From an uncultured Erythrobacter sp. (GTDB lineage Bacteria; Pseudomonadota; Alphaproteobacteria; Sphingomonadales; Sphingomonadaceae): DNA of 64,000 nucleotides. The stretch lies in NCBI GenBank assembly GCA_947499505.1, contig CANMOQ010000002.1, forward strand, positions 434,001-498,000. The letters run 5' to 3'. Both the position numbers and the translations under genes were made by a program. Of this stretch, positions 27,108 through 35,121 are shown one piece after another. The notes below the pieces were generated by a model. It did no database searches, was not told the origin of the DNA, and saw only the letters and a program-made list of their open reading frames with translations. How positions within the stretch are numbered: the first letter of the stretch is position 1; each line of letters opens with the position of its first letter.

Positions 27108-27926
27108 ATGAAAATCGCGACTTACAATATCAACGGGATCAAAGCCCGTCTGCCGCGCCTGAAGGAATGGCTCGCTGAAACGCGCCCGTCTGTGGCTTGT
27201 CTGCAAGAGATCAAAAGCCAGGATGAAGGCTTTCCAGCCAGCGAGTTTGAAGAGCTCGGCTACCACGCGATCTGGCATGGACAGAAGAGCTTCAACGGGG
27301 TCGCTATCTTGACCGATGGCAAAGCGGGCTATGAACCACCCAAAGAGGTTCAGCGCGGCCTGGGTATTGATGGCCCAAAGGAAGGCGAGGGCGAGCAATC
27401 GCGCTATCTTGAGGCCGACATCACGGACAAAGACGGAAGCACGACCCGGATCGTGTGCATCTATCTGCCAAACGGCAATCCGCTGCCCGGGCCGAAGTTC
27501 GACTATAAGCTCGCATGGATGGAGAAACTGCGCACTCGCATGAGCGCAATCTGGGCTGAAGAAGTGCCGGCGGCGGTGCTGGGCGATTACAACGTAATTC
27601 CAGAGGATGATGATGTGTTCGCGGTCAAAGCAATGGCCAGCGATGCTCTGATGCAGCCGGAATCGCGCGCCGCCTACGCCAGATTGCTGGGCGATGGCTG
27701 GACCGATGCGGTGCGCACGCTCAACCCGCGCGGCGGCGTGTGGACCTATTGGGACTATCAAGCCGGTGCATGGCAACGCGACCATGGCTTCCGGATCGAC
27801 CATATCCTGCTCTCGCCGGAAATGGCGGATCGGCTAACCGCCGTTGGCGTGGACAAGGAACATCGCGGGCGCGAGAAGGCCAGCGATCACGCGCCTGTCT
27901 GGGCCAGCTTAAGAACTGAGACCTAG
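27108..27926 (+). CDS. xth: Exodeoxyribonuclease III (AP endonuclease)
   Basis: 272 residues. EEP-family motifs: KIATYNINGIKARLPRL, CLQEIKSQDEGFP (catalytic Glu), ICIYLPNGNP-like YLPNGNPLPG, VLGDYNV (the family usually has GDFN or GDYN), WTYWDYQ, RIDHILLSP and SDHAPVW (catalytic Asp-His). The enzyme cuts at abasic sites and has 3'-5' exonuclease activity in base-excision repair. Length and motif order are complete. Confidence 0.93.
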   Translation: MKIATYNINGIKARLPRLKEWLAETRPSVACLQEIKSQDEGFPASEFEELGYHAIWHGQKSFNGVAILTDGKAGYEPPKEVQRGLGIDGPKEGEGEQSRYLEADITDKDGSTTRIVCIYLPNGNPLPGPKFDYKLAWMEKLRTRMSAIWAEEVPAAVLGDYNVIPEDDDVFAVKAMASDALMQPESRAAYARLLGDGWTDAVRTLNPRGGVWTYWDYQAGAWQRDHGFRIDHILLSPEMADRLTAVGVDKEHRGREKASDHAPVWASLRTET

Positions 27927-28012
27927 CCGCCCGCGCCCTTCACCGTTCCACCCGGAGCCTACCAAACACTAATCCGGGCGGAAGGGTGGAGGGCGCGGGT
28001 GGCGGAGGTTCT

Positions 28013-28047
28013 CCAAAACAAAAGCCCCCGCTGTTTCCAGCGAGGGC
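28013..28047 (-). terminator. Rho-independent terminator of the cell-wall hydrolase gene
   Basis: On the minus strand GCCCTCGCTG, GAAA tetraloop, CAGCGGGGGC and then TTTTGTTTT. One G-T/G-C irregularity in a 10-bp stem. It is 26 bp past the stop of the gene at 28073. The convergent xth gene has only a T-less hairpin (CCCGGA/TCCGGG) near 27952-27979. Confidence 0.85.
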
Positions 28048-28072
28048 CTCTGCTAAACTTGCGAAGATCGAC

Positions 28073-28735
28073 CTATCGGTAGAAGATATGGGTGTTGATT
28101 GAGGCGCGCTGCGTTTTTTTGCGACTCCATGACGGGCGCACATATTTCGCGTGGAAATAGAGCGAGTCGTCCACCTCGGATTCCCACATCGCGTCATGCG
28201 CGATTTGAGCGATCGCTTTGGCGCGCTTCCAAGCAGCGGTGCCGGTGCGAATGTTCGGCATCCGGCCGCCCTTTACGAAGGAGAATTGCGCGCGCTGGTA
28301 GACAACACCGCAATAGCTTGCCGGGAAACGGCGATCATCGGTGCGGTTCATCACAACCTTTGCGACGGCGAGCTGGCCGGCAAGCGGCTCACCGCGCGCT
28401 TCGAAGTATACTGCGCCAGCGAGGCAGCGCAGTTCTTCGGACAATGTACCAGAGGTATCGATTTGACCGACAAGCTGGCGCAGCGAATCTGCTGTTGGTG
28501 CGGCTTGAGGGATCAATGAAGCTTTATCGTCGTCTTCCAATGTTTCCGCGGCCAGCGGCTGAACCACTTCCTGCGAAATGAAGACGGTGTCGCTGCTCTC
28601 AGCGACCTCAGGAACGGACACCGCTTCGGCGTCGCTTTCCTGAGCGACAGCGCCGGACATGTCGGCGCTGGAGAAACTGATGGTGCCGATCGCGACAATC
28701 GCGGCTGCACTCAAAGAATAAGTCTTACGACTCAT
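28073..28735 (-). CDS. Cell wall hydrolase (SleB domain), exported
   Basis: 220 residues. A signal-like N-terminus (SAAAIVAIGTISFSSADMSGAVA) is followed by an acidic linker to residue ~100 and a Hydrolase_2/SleB catalytic domain: ELRCLAGAVYFEARGEPLAGQLAVAKVVMNR with the catalytic Glu, FPASYCGVVYQ, and ending SLYFHAKYVRPSW. Related proteins cleave peptidoglycan glycan strands. It would act in the periplasm on murein turnover. Single gene with its own terminator. Confidence 0.88.
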   Translation of the reverse strand: MSRKTYSLSAAAIVAIGTISFSSADMSGAVAQESDAEAVSVPEVAESSDTVFISQEVVQPLAAETLEDDDKASLIPQAAPTADSLRQLVGQIDTSGTLSEELRCLAGAVYFEARGEPLAGQLAVAKVVMNRTDDRRFPASYCGVVYQRAQFSFVKGGRMPNIRTGTAAWKRAKAIAQIAHDAMWESEVDDSLYFHAKYVRPSWSRKKTQRASINTHIFYR

Positions 28736-28939
28736 GAAAAATCACATTCTGTGCGGTGAGCAAGCTCCGACGCAGGCTTAGACCTGTTGCGAGTGTTTTC
28801 GCGGATTAAGAGAGGGGTCTAAATAGCCTACCGGCTGCCCCCCGTCTGCGTGCTAGTCTGCCGGCCTTATCGCCGCGTCAAACCGCCTACGCTCTTGGAA
28901 GCTGTGCAGCCAAATAGTCACAGCTGAAACTATGTCAAG

Positions 28940-29275
28940 TTAATGGAGGTTGGATGCGACGAAGCGTTCCGGGTCCGCGACGTCCACCTCCAGGATCCAA
29001 TTATCGGGGTCTTGCGCGCCCCTGCGTTCCAGATATTCGGTAAATTCATATGGTTTTTCAGTATCTTGAGCCTTTGTCGCAACGAAAGAGCGCGACCCGT
29101 CTAGCTGCGGCATCCGCTCATAAAGTGTTGCGTTTTCACCGCGATACATGGTTACCACGAGGATCGTTCCGGCGTCCTTTTCACCCTTCGAAAGCACCAT
29201 CGCCGTGCCGCCCTCAGCTTCAGCAGCGCGAATCAAACCGGTGATTTCGATATGGGCAGGCAGCCGCGCGTCCAT
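28940..29275 (-). CDS. DUF1491 family protein
   Basis: 111 residues. The sequence RLPAHIEITGLIRAAEAEGGTAMVLSKGEKDAGTILV and the WILEVD ending fit DUF1491, a small alphaproteobacterial family with no known role. The start is the ATG one base after the stop of the thioesterase gene, making it the last gene of the ptsN cluster. The upstream frame continues through the thioesterase gene in a different reading and is not coding. Confidence 0.78.
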   Translation of the reverse strand: MDARLPAHIEITGLIRAAEAEGGTAMVLSKGEKDAGTILVVTMYRGENATLYERMPQLDGSRSFVATKAQDTEKPYEFTEYLERRGAQDPDNWILEVDVADPERFVASNLH

Positions 29276-29276
29276 T

Positions 29277-29780
29277 TTACTGGCCCGAGCTGTCCGGGTC
29301 TGACGTGTAGCCTGAGAGGCTGGATAGCGCGATCCGCGAACGCATGAATGTGCCCGTGCCGCGGCCAATCTCATCACCCTCGGCATCGACCAGCCGCGAT
29401 TCGGCGACAAACACCCGGCGTTTTCCGCTGACCCAGCGCCCCTCGGCCACAACCTCTCCCGCCCGCACAGGCTTGGTGAAGTGCAGGTTGAAACTGGTCG
29501 TGAGCAGAAAGCGATCGGTTGCCAGCGTGTTGGCCGCGTAAAAGGCCGCATCGTCGAGCATTTTGAAATAGATCGTGCCGTGGGCCGCGCCAGCGGCGTG
29601 AAACACATCTTCGGTGATGGTGAAGGTCAGGCGCGAGCGCCCTTCCTCGACAATCGCGAGCTCAGAGGCGAATTTCGCGTTGATCGGTGCGGAGTTATAC
29701 AGCCGCTCAAGCGCGCGGTAATGCCGCTCAGCGCCTCCGGAAGAGGCCTCTGCGCCCGAACCAGTCGCAGGCTCACTCAT
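29277..29780 (-). CDS. PaaI-type hotdog-fold thioesterase
   Basis: 167 residues. The hotdog domain contains HAAGAAHGTIYFKMLDDAAFYAANTL, the central helix of PaaI/YdiI thioesterases, with the HGTIYFKMLDDAA part holding the catalytic acidic residue, and LLTTSFNLHFTKPVRAGEVVAEG. Such enzymes hydrolyse acyl-CoA thioesters; the substrate is not defined. Start at 29780 (MSEPATGSG) has TGAGG upstream and clears the ptsN stop by 7 bp. Confidence 0.85.
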   Translation of the reverse strand: MSEPATGSGAEASSGGAERHYRALERLYNSAPINAKFASELAIVEEGRSRLTFTITEDVFHAAGAAHGTIYFKMLDDAAFYAANTLATDRFLLTTSFNLHFTKPVRAGEVVAEGRWVSGKRRVFVAESRLVDAEGDEIGRGTGTFMRSRIALSSLSGYTSDPDSSGQ

Positions 29781-29787
29781 GTGATCC

Positions 29788-30249
29788 TCAGGCGGCATCA
29801 CGCAGGAATTGATTGGTCAGAACCGAATAAAGCGCATCAGCATCCGGTGCCTCTAGCACCGCATCCAGAATCGCATCATCGCGCATCAGGCGCGATATGG
29901 TCGCCAAAGCGTGCAGATGAGTTGCGCCTGCATCTTCGGGCGAAACCAGGCCGAAAATCAGGCTGACAGGCATGGCGTCAGCCGCAGCGAAATCGACAGG
30001 CTGTTCCAGGCGGAGCAAAACCACAGTCGGGCGCTTTACCTCGCTTGAGCGGCAGTGCGGAATCGCGACAGCCCGGCCGAAGCCGGTGCTACCAAGCGCT
30101 TCACGCTCTTCTAAACGCTCAAGGATATCCGCGCGATCAAGTCCATGAACCTCCGAGAACATCTCGGCAATTCGGCTCAGGACTTCCTGGCGCGTTTCCA
30201 AACGAGCCGAGGCGACCGCCTCGGGCAGCAATCTCAGATTTACATCCAT
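29788..30249 (-). CDS. ptsN: PTS IIA-like nitrogen regulatory protein
   Basis: 153 residues. EIIA-Ntr domain with the phospho-acceptor His65 in the VAIPHCRS motif (usually IAIPHG), followed by VVLLRLEQPVDFAAADAMPVSLIFGLVSPE. The protein receives phosphate from NPr/EI-Ntr and regulates nitrogen, potassium and stress responses. It follows hpf by 130 bp in the normal hpf-ptsN arrangement; rpoN is not within the window. Confidence 0.9.
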   Translation of the reverse strand: MDVNLRLLPEAVASARLETRQEVLSRIAEMFSEVHGLDRADILERLEEREALGSTGFGRAVAIPHCRSSEVKRPTVVLLRLEQPVDFAAADAMPVSLIFGLVSPEDAGATHLHALATISRLMRDDAILDAVLEAPDADALYSVLTNQFLRDAA

Positions 30250-30379
30250 CGCAAAAATCGTGATCCTAATTCAGTCACTCGCATTTCATAACCACATCAC
30301 TGGGGTTGCCGCTGTCCAGCGCGGCGTTTCTCCTGCGGTCATGAAGGGGCAATTCTGTCAGCGGGGGTGCTGCGCTGCC

Positions 30380-30946
30380 CTATCGCGGCTCAACCCAACC
30401 GATTGAACCATCTGAGCGGCGATAAACCATATTATGCCTGTCAGTGCCAGCATTTTTGAAGAACAATGCGTTCGTATCGCGCAAATCCAGCATCATCACA
30501 GCGTCCGCAACGCTGTAAGATGGGATGTCTGTGCTCGTCTCTGCGACCACCAGCGGAGCGTCCGCCACGACCTCTTCTTCGGGTTCCTCAGCGGCAGCAA
30601 AGATGGTGTAGGCCGCCTCTTCTTCACGCTTTGCGTGGTCGGCTTGTTCATGCCGGTCATTGAGGCGGCGTTTGTAGCGGCGCAGCTGCTTATCAATCTT
30701 GGCCGCCGCATTATCCAGCGCTTGGTGGGCGTCATGCGCATCCCCCCGAGCCTTCAGGATCAAGCCCTGCATCACATGCGTCACAATGTCGCATGAGAAC
30801 GCGCCGCCCGGCGCTTTGCCAAAAGTCGCATGAGAGGAGATCGCTCGGTCGAAATATTTATCGACGATGCCGCCTAAACGGTCTTCGACATGCTCCTGCA
30901 ATGCCGCGCCAGTTTCCACTTGATGCCCTGAAACCCGGATATCCAT
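30380..30946 (-). CDS. hpf: Ribosome hibernation promoting factor, long form
   Basis: 188 residues: an N-terminal S30AE/HPF domain (DIRVSGHQVETGAALQEHVEDRLGG, ending in the basic RRYKRRLNDRH) and, after an acidic linker, a C-terminal dimerisation domain (ADAVMMLDLRDTNALFFKNAG, MVYRRSDGSIGWVEP). Long HPF dimerises to join two 70S ribosomes into inactive 100S particles in stationary phase. The C-terminal domain distinguishes it from the short gammaproteobacterial protein. Confidence 0.92.
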   Translation of the reverse strand: MDIRVSGHQVETGAALQEHVEDRLGGIVDKYFDRAISSHATFGKAPGGAFSCDIVTHVMQGLILKARGDAHDAHQALDNAAAKIDKQLRRYKRRLNDRHEQADHAKREEEAAYTIFAAAEEPEEEVVADAPLVVAETSTDIPSYSVADAVMMLDLRDTNALFFKNAGTDRHNMVYRRSDGSIGWVEPR

Positions 30947-31018
30947 TGTGGCTGTCTCCTTTGTTGTGTTCGACCCAAATGCCCCAAATCCAATGCGCGC
31001 GTTATGATGTGAGAGAAC

Positions 31019-31732
31019 TCAACGCGCCCAAATTGCCTTTTCAATTCCGTCTATGAACGCCTTGTGCCGCGCCAATTCCTCTGCCGTCGCGGCATGCGGG
31101 CGCGGTTCGCGTCGATCGCGCCGCTTTGCCGCTGCCGCCAATGCGGCCGCTGGCACGCTGACATCTTCCCGGCCGCTTGCTATGTCAGTGTCAGCGTCCG
31201 CTGCGAGCCCCAAGCCAATTTGGCGGCCACCGGTCAGCTCAACATAGACCTGCGCGAGCAATTCCGCATCGAGCAGCGCCCCGTGCTTCACCCGGTGGCT
31301 GCGATCAATACCATAACGTGTGCAAAGCGCATCCAATGACAGCTTGGATCCCGGATGTTTTTTGCGCGCGAGGGCGACTGTATCAACCATCCTCTCGAGC
31401 GAGATCGGCTCCATCCCGATCAGCACCAACTCATTGTTCAAAAAGCCAAAGTCAAAGCTGGCATTGTGCGCAACCAGCGGCGCATCACCCAAAAACTCTA
31501 GCAATTCATCGAACGTGTCCTTGAACAAGGGCTTTGTCTCGAGAAATGAGATCGACAGGCCGTGAACCGCCTCTGCGGCCTGCGGCATATCGCGCTGAGG
31601 ATTGTAATAGGCGTGATAGCTGGCGCCTGTTGGCACCCGTCCCACCATCTCAATACAGCCAATCTCAACCATCCGGTCGCCTGTCTTAGGGTCGAGGCCG
31701 GTGGTTTCAGTATCGAAGACGATTTCGCGCAT
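31019..31732 (-). CDS. dnaQ: DNA polymerase III epsilon subunit (3'-5' proofreading exonuclease)
   Basis: 237 residues. DEDDh exonuclease motifs: IVFDTETTGLDP, VHGLSISFL, HNASFDFGFLNNEL and the final HGALLDAELLAQVY. It proofreads during replication in the DnaE-DnaQ core. The ATG at 31732 gives the conserved MREIVFDTETTG start; a longer frame upstream is not supported. It begins the leftward block of genes that faces away from the origin. Confidence 0.93.
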   Translation of the reverse strand: MREIVFDTETTGLDPKTGDRMVEIGCIEMVGRVPTGASYHAYYNPQRDMPQAAEAVHGLSISFLETKPLFKDTFDELLEFLGDAPLVAHNASFDFGFLNNELVLIGMEPISLERMVDTVALARKKHPGSKLSLDALCTRYGIDRSHRVKHGALLDAELLAQVYVELTGGRQIGLGLAADADTDIASGREDVSVPAAALAAAAKRRDRREPRPHAATAEELARHKAFIDGIEKAIWAR

Positions 31733-31838
31733 TGGCAGCACTATCGGACCAAGATTGCCAAGGCGCAAGAGGTCAATTGACACAGCTTAACCCAAATTGG
31801 TGCCATTAGCAGGCGGTTAGCCCAAACCCCGCAGCGCG

Positions 31839-32438
31839 TCAGGCGGCGTTAGTGGTGAGCTTTGCAATCAAATCGCTCACCGCCGCCTCAGTTTCCTCCA
31901 GCGAAGTGCCTGTATCAATCACAAAATCTGCGCGTTTGCGCTTTTCGCTATCGGGCACCTGCAGGCCGAGAATGTGCTCAAATTTTTCGGCCGTCATGCC
32001 GGGGCGAGCAAGCACCCGCTCGCGCTGGGTCTCTGCCGGGGCGGAGACGACCACAACCGCATCGACCGCTTCATTGCCGCCGCCTTCGAACAAGAGTGGT
32101 ATGTCAAACACCAACAGTGGGGCGTCCGCATTGTACTGTAAGAACTCCACGCGTTTCTGACCAACCGCCGGGTGTACAATGCCCTCTAGCTGCCGCAGCT
32201 TTTCTGGCTCGGCGAACACCAGTTTGCCTAGCGCCTCTCGCTCAACGCCGTTTGGCCCAGTTGAACCGGGAAAGGCGGCCTCAATCGCGGGCAGCAAGGA
32301 TCCGCCGGGACCTTGCATCGCCCGCACCTGCGCATCGGCATCAAAGACGGGAACGCCTTGCGCCTCAAACATGGCCGCAACGGTCGACTTACCCATGCCG
32401 ATTGAGCCGGTAAGGCCGAGGATAAAGGGTTTGCTCAC
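31839..32438 (-). CDS. coaE: Dephospho-CoA kinase
   Basis: 199 residues. P-loop GLTGSIGMGKSTVA at the start, then VFDADAQVRAMQGPGG and LVFDIPLLFEGGG, the CoA-binding and lid regions. It catalyses the last step of coenzyme A synthesis. Its start overlaps the aroE stop by 4 bp, continuing the ppsR-maf-aroE-coaE chain of coupled genes. Confidence 0.95.
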   Translation of the reverse strand: MSKPFILGLTGSIGMGKSTVAAMFEAQGVPVFDADAQVRAMQGPGGSLLPAIEAAFPGSTGPNGVEREALGKLVFAEPEKLRQLEGIVHPAVGQKRVEFLQYNADAPLLVFDIPLLFEGGGNEAVDAVVVVSAPAETQRERVLARPGMTAEKFEHILGLQVPDSEKRKRADFVIDTGTSLEETEAAVSDLIAKLTTNAA

Positions 32439-33298
32439 TGAGAGATCACCTCGCGCAGCTGTGCATCGTGATCGCGGGGCGGGGTCTGCCCGAAAAACTT
32501 CTCGAACGCCGCTGCTGCCTGACCAATCAACATCGATAGCCCATCAATTGTCGGAAAACCCGCCTTGGCCGCCTGCTGCAAAAACGGGGTCTCAACCGGG
32601 TCGGTGACAATATCATAGGCGATGCTTCCCGGCGGCGCGTGGCTCCAGTCAAACACCAGCTCTGGACTGCCCCGCATGCCCAAAGGCGATGCGTTCACCA
32701 CCAGATCAAGGCATCTATCGCGGTCGTCAAAGGCAAAGTCAGTGGGCTTCGCGAAATGATCGAGAGGGGCGGTGTAATGCTCCCCTTCAGGGTGCAAGTC
32801 TTTCAGCAATTGCTTTGCCTTGGCTTGATTGCGCGCCGCAATCACGAGGGTGAAGCCATGCGCGGTGAGTGCTGTGATGATCGCCCGGGCGGCTCCGCCG
32901 GTCCCGATGATGCGCGCCATGCGAAACAGATGCTCACTGGCCAAGATATCCTGCAATGGCTCGGTAAAACCAGCCGCATCGGTGTTCGCACCGATCAGCT
33001 CGCCATTGTCGCCGCGATAGACCGTGTTAACCGCGCCGATTGTCTGCGCTTCGCCCTCTACTCTGTCGAGCAGCGGGATCACCTCTTGCTTTAGAGGCAT
33101 GGTGATGTTGCAGCCGCGCCAAGTTGGGTCCTCGCGGCGCTTAGCGATGTAGCTGGCCAGATCAGCGCTGGTGACCCGGTGAGAGCGATAATCCGCCTTT
33201 ATCCGGAGCTGTTTTAGCCAAAATCCATGGATCAGAGGCGATTTGGACTGCGCAATCGGATCGCCAATCACCTCGGCATAGGGTTTTGGCGCACTCAT
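32435..33298 (-). CDS. aroE: Shikimate dehydrogenase (NADP+)
   Basis: 287 residues. Substrate motif SKSPLIHGFWL, NITMPLKQEV with the catalytic Lys, NTDAAGF (the Asp of the Lys-Asp pair), the NADP loop GTGGAARAII and the ending DGLSMLIGQAAAAFEKFFG. It reduces 3-dehydroshikimate in aromatic amino acid synthesis. Coupled by 4-bp overlaps to maf and coaE. Confidence 0.95.
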   Translation of the reverse strand: MSAPKPYAEVIGDPIAQSKSPLIHGFWLKQLRIKADYRSHRVTSADLASYIAKRREDPTWRGCNITMPLKQEVIPLLDRVEGEAQTIGAVNTVYRGDNGELIGANTDAAGFTEPLQDILASEHLFRMARIIGTGGAARAIITALTAHGFTLVIAARNQAKAKQLLKDLHPEGEHYTAPLDHFAKPTDFAFDDRDRCLDLVVNASPLGMRGSPELVFDWSHAPPGSIAYDIVTDPVETPFLQQAAKAGFPTIDGLSMLIGQAAAAFEKFFGQTPPRDHDAQLREVISQ

Positions 33299-33897
33299 GA
33301 GGGCAGCACGTCCAGTTCGCGTAGTGCGCCAAGCACAGGCAGCAGCGGCATGCCCAGCACGGTGAATTGATCGCCTTCAATTTCCTCGAACAATTGCACG
33401 CCCATGGCCTCAATCCGGAAACACCCCACAGTGAAGCCGATCTCTGGCCATTCGCAGCTCAGATAATGCTCGATAAAGTCCTCTGACAGCTCGCGAGCGT
33501 GCAGCTTAGCCAGCGATGTCCCGCTCCATTCGCATGTCTTGGCCCGCACCAGCGCCGCCGCGCTGTGCAGCTCAATCGCTTTGCCAGAGAAAAACCGCAA
33601 ATGCTCCGCCGCATTTGCGCGGTCGGTCGGCTTGTCGAAGCGTTTGCCGCCGGCAACAACCAGAGAATCGCTGCCCAAAACCAACGCATCAGGGTCTTCG
33701 GTCGCAATGGCCGCGGCTTTCGCGACCGCTAGTGCTTCGGCGATCTCATGCGGGGCGGCGCCCGCCATTTCATCCTCAAGCGCGCGCTCATCAATGGCGG
33801 CTGGACGCGCTTCATAGGTCACCCCGGCCGCATCGAGCATCGCGCGGCGAGAGGCCGATTTAGAAGCCAGTATGAGTTTCGGGGAGGGCGGTTTCAT
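33295..33897 (-). CDS. maf: Maf family nucleotide pyrophosphatase
   Basis: 200 residues. Starts with LILASKSASRRAML (nucleotide-binding, usually LASxSPRR), followed by IDERALEDE and VLGSDSLVVAGGKRFDKP and ending with AMGVQLFEEIEGDQFTVLGMPLLPVL. Maf proteins hydrolyse dTTP, UTP and modified nucleotides. The specificity class (YhdE or YceF type) is not certain. Coupled to ppsR and aroE by 4-bp overlaps. Confidence 0.9.
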   Translation of the reverse strand: MKPPSPKLILASKSASRRAMLDAAGVTYEARPAAIDERALEDEMAGAAPHEIAEALAVAKAAAIATEDPDALVLGSDSLVVAGGKRFDKPTDRANAAEHLRFFSGKAIELHSAAALVRAKTCEWSGTSLAKLHARELSEDFIEHYLSCEWPEIGFTVGCFRIEAMGVQLFEEIEGDQFTVLGMPLLPVLGALRELDVLPS

Positions 33898-34739
33898 ATC
33901 GGCTTGGAGGTCCCATCAACCGGGCGATCACGGCGCTCACGCTCTTGCACCAGGCGAATAATCGCCGCCGCGCTTTCCTCAATCGAGCGGCGCGTCACAT
34001 CGATCACGGGCCAGCCATTGTCAGCAAACATCCGGCGCGCAAATTGCAGCTCATCCTTCACGCGGTCACCGTCAACATAGGAGGTCTCCGTGCCTTCATT
34101 GAGCGACAGCAGGCGGTTGCGACGAATTTGGACCAAGCGCTCTGGCGCGGTGGTAAGCCCGACGACCAGGGGATGCCGCAGGCCAAACAGAGCCTTGGGC
34201 GGAGGGCTTTCCACCACCAACGGGATATTTGCGACCTTATAACCGCGATTGGCGAGATAGATGCTGGTCGGTGTTTTTGAGCTGCGCGAAACCCCAGCAA
34301 GGACAATGTCCGCCTCTTCCCAATTCTCCCAGCCAATGCCGTCATCATGAGCGATGGTGAACTGGATCGCCTCAACGCGCTTGAAATAGGCTTCGTCCAT
34401 CAAGTGCTGACGCCCTGGGCGCCCATGCGCCTCTTCGCCCAATTGCGCCTCTAGCGCCGCCGTGACACCATCCAACACTGGAACCGCTGGCAGGCCGAGC
34501 TGTCGGCAATGCTCCTCCAGCCGGGCGCGGGTGTCCGGATTGACGAGTGTGAACAGCACCAGACCAGGATTGTCGGCCAAATCAGGCACAATCCGGTCGA
34601 GATGCTGGCGCGAGCGCACCATAGGCCAAAAATGCCGGTTTACCTCGGGATCATCGAATTGCGCCAAAGCCGCCTTAGCGATCATTTCCAAGGTTTCGCC
34701 GGTCGAATCCGATACGAGATGCAGATTCAGCCGGTTCAT
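33894..34739 (-). CDS. ppsR: Pyruvate, water dikinase regulatory protein (kinase/pyrophosphorylase, DUF299; RP001 homologue)
   Basis: 281 residues. It begins NLHLVSDSTGETLEMIAKAAL and has the P-loop GVSRSSKTPTSIYLA; later DGDRVKDELQFARRMFADNGWPVIDVTRRSIEE. The family phosphorylates and dephosphorylates PEP synthase or pyruvate phosphate dikinase. In alphaproteobacteria this gene, called RP001 in some genomes, borders the chromosome origin opposite hemE, and the same is seen here. Confidence 0.9.
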   Translation of the reverse strand: MNRLNLHLVSDSTGETLEMIAKAALAQFDDPEVNRHFWPMVRSRQHLDRIVPDLADNPGLVLFTLVNPDTRARLEEHCRQLGLPAVPVLDGVTAALEAQLGEEAHGRPGRQHLMDEAYFKRVEAIQFTIAHDDGIGWENWEEADIVLAGVSRSSKTPTSIYLANRGYKVANIPLVVESPPPKALFGLRHPLVVGLTTAPERLVQIRRNRLLSLNEGTETSYVDGDRVKDELQFARRMFADNGWPVIDVTRRSIEESAAAIIRLVQERERRDRPVDGTSKPI

Positions 34740-35121
34740 AGCGTTTGGTGTTTGATCCTTAGGCGGCGCGGTGGCGTTTTATGCTACTTAGTGGCGGTGC
34801 TTTATCAGCGGCGCAGGCATGTTGATAGACATAGGTATAAACCACGGGAGAAACCGGTCGACAAGATCGGGGATGGGATTCATGCCCAGTGACAGGCCTT
34901 GGGCTGCCCATTTGTCGACACGGGACAGCGAGTTTAAACAGGCTGGGGAGAGCGGGGATAAGAATGGCTTGACCGCACAAACACCTAGATTCGCGTTCAC
35001 CTTTGGGTCTGTTCAGAGCCGGAGAAATCAGGCAGAGGCTGGTAATTCCCGATTTCCACAGGGCCAACAAACTCCTACAAACCTTATATAAATATATATA
35101 TTTATTGATTGGAGCCGTTCT
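34740..35121. other. Predicted chromosomal replication origin (oriC)
   Basis: A 382-bp gene-free segment between divergently oriented ppsR and hemE, the same neighbours that flank the Caulobacter origin. Four DnaA-box-like 9-mers with two mismatches to TTATCCACA are seen: 34820-34828 (-), 34912-34920 (+), 34953-34961 (-) and 35052-35060 (+). No perfect box is present. Right of them lies an A/T tract at 35084-35110 suited for strand opening. Genes on each side run away from the segment, and parABS is 6-11 kb away. Position evidence is strong; box evidence is weak. Confidence 0.72.
35084..35110. other. A/T tract, likely DNA unwinding element of oriC
   Basis: 26 of 27 bases are A or T (TTATATAAATATATATATTT then ATTGATT), very unusual in this GC-rich sequence. 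It lies between the last DnaA-like box and the hemE ribosome site (GGAG at 35111-35114), so it may also contain hemE promoter elements. Confidence 0.6.

Noticed and set aside
26859..27803. 314-codon minus-strand frame across erpA and xth
   Set aside because: Both opposing genes have complete catalytic motifs; the frame is a by-product of GC-rich codon use.
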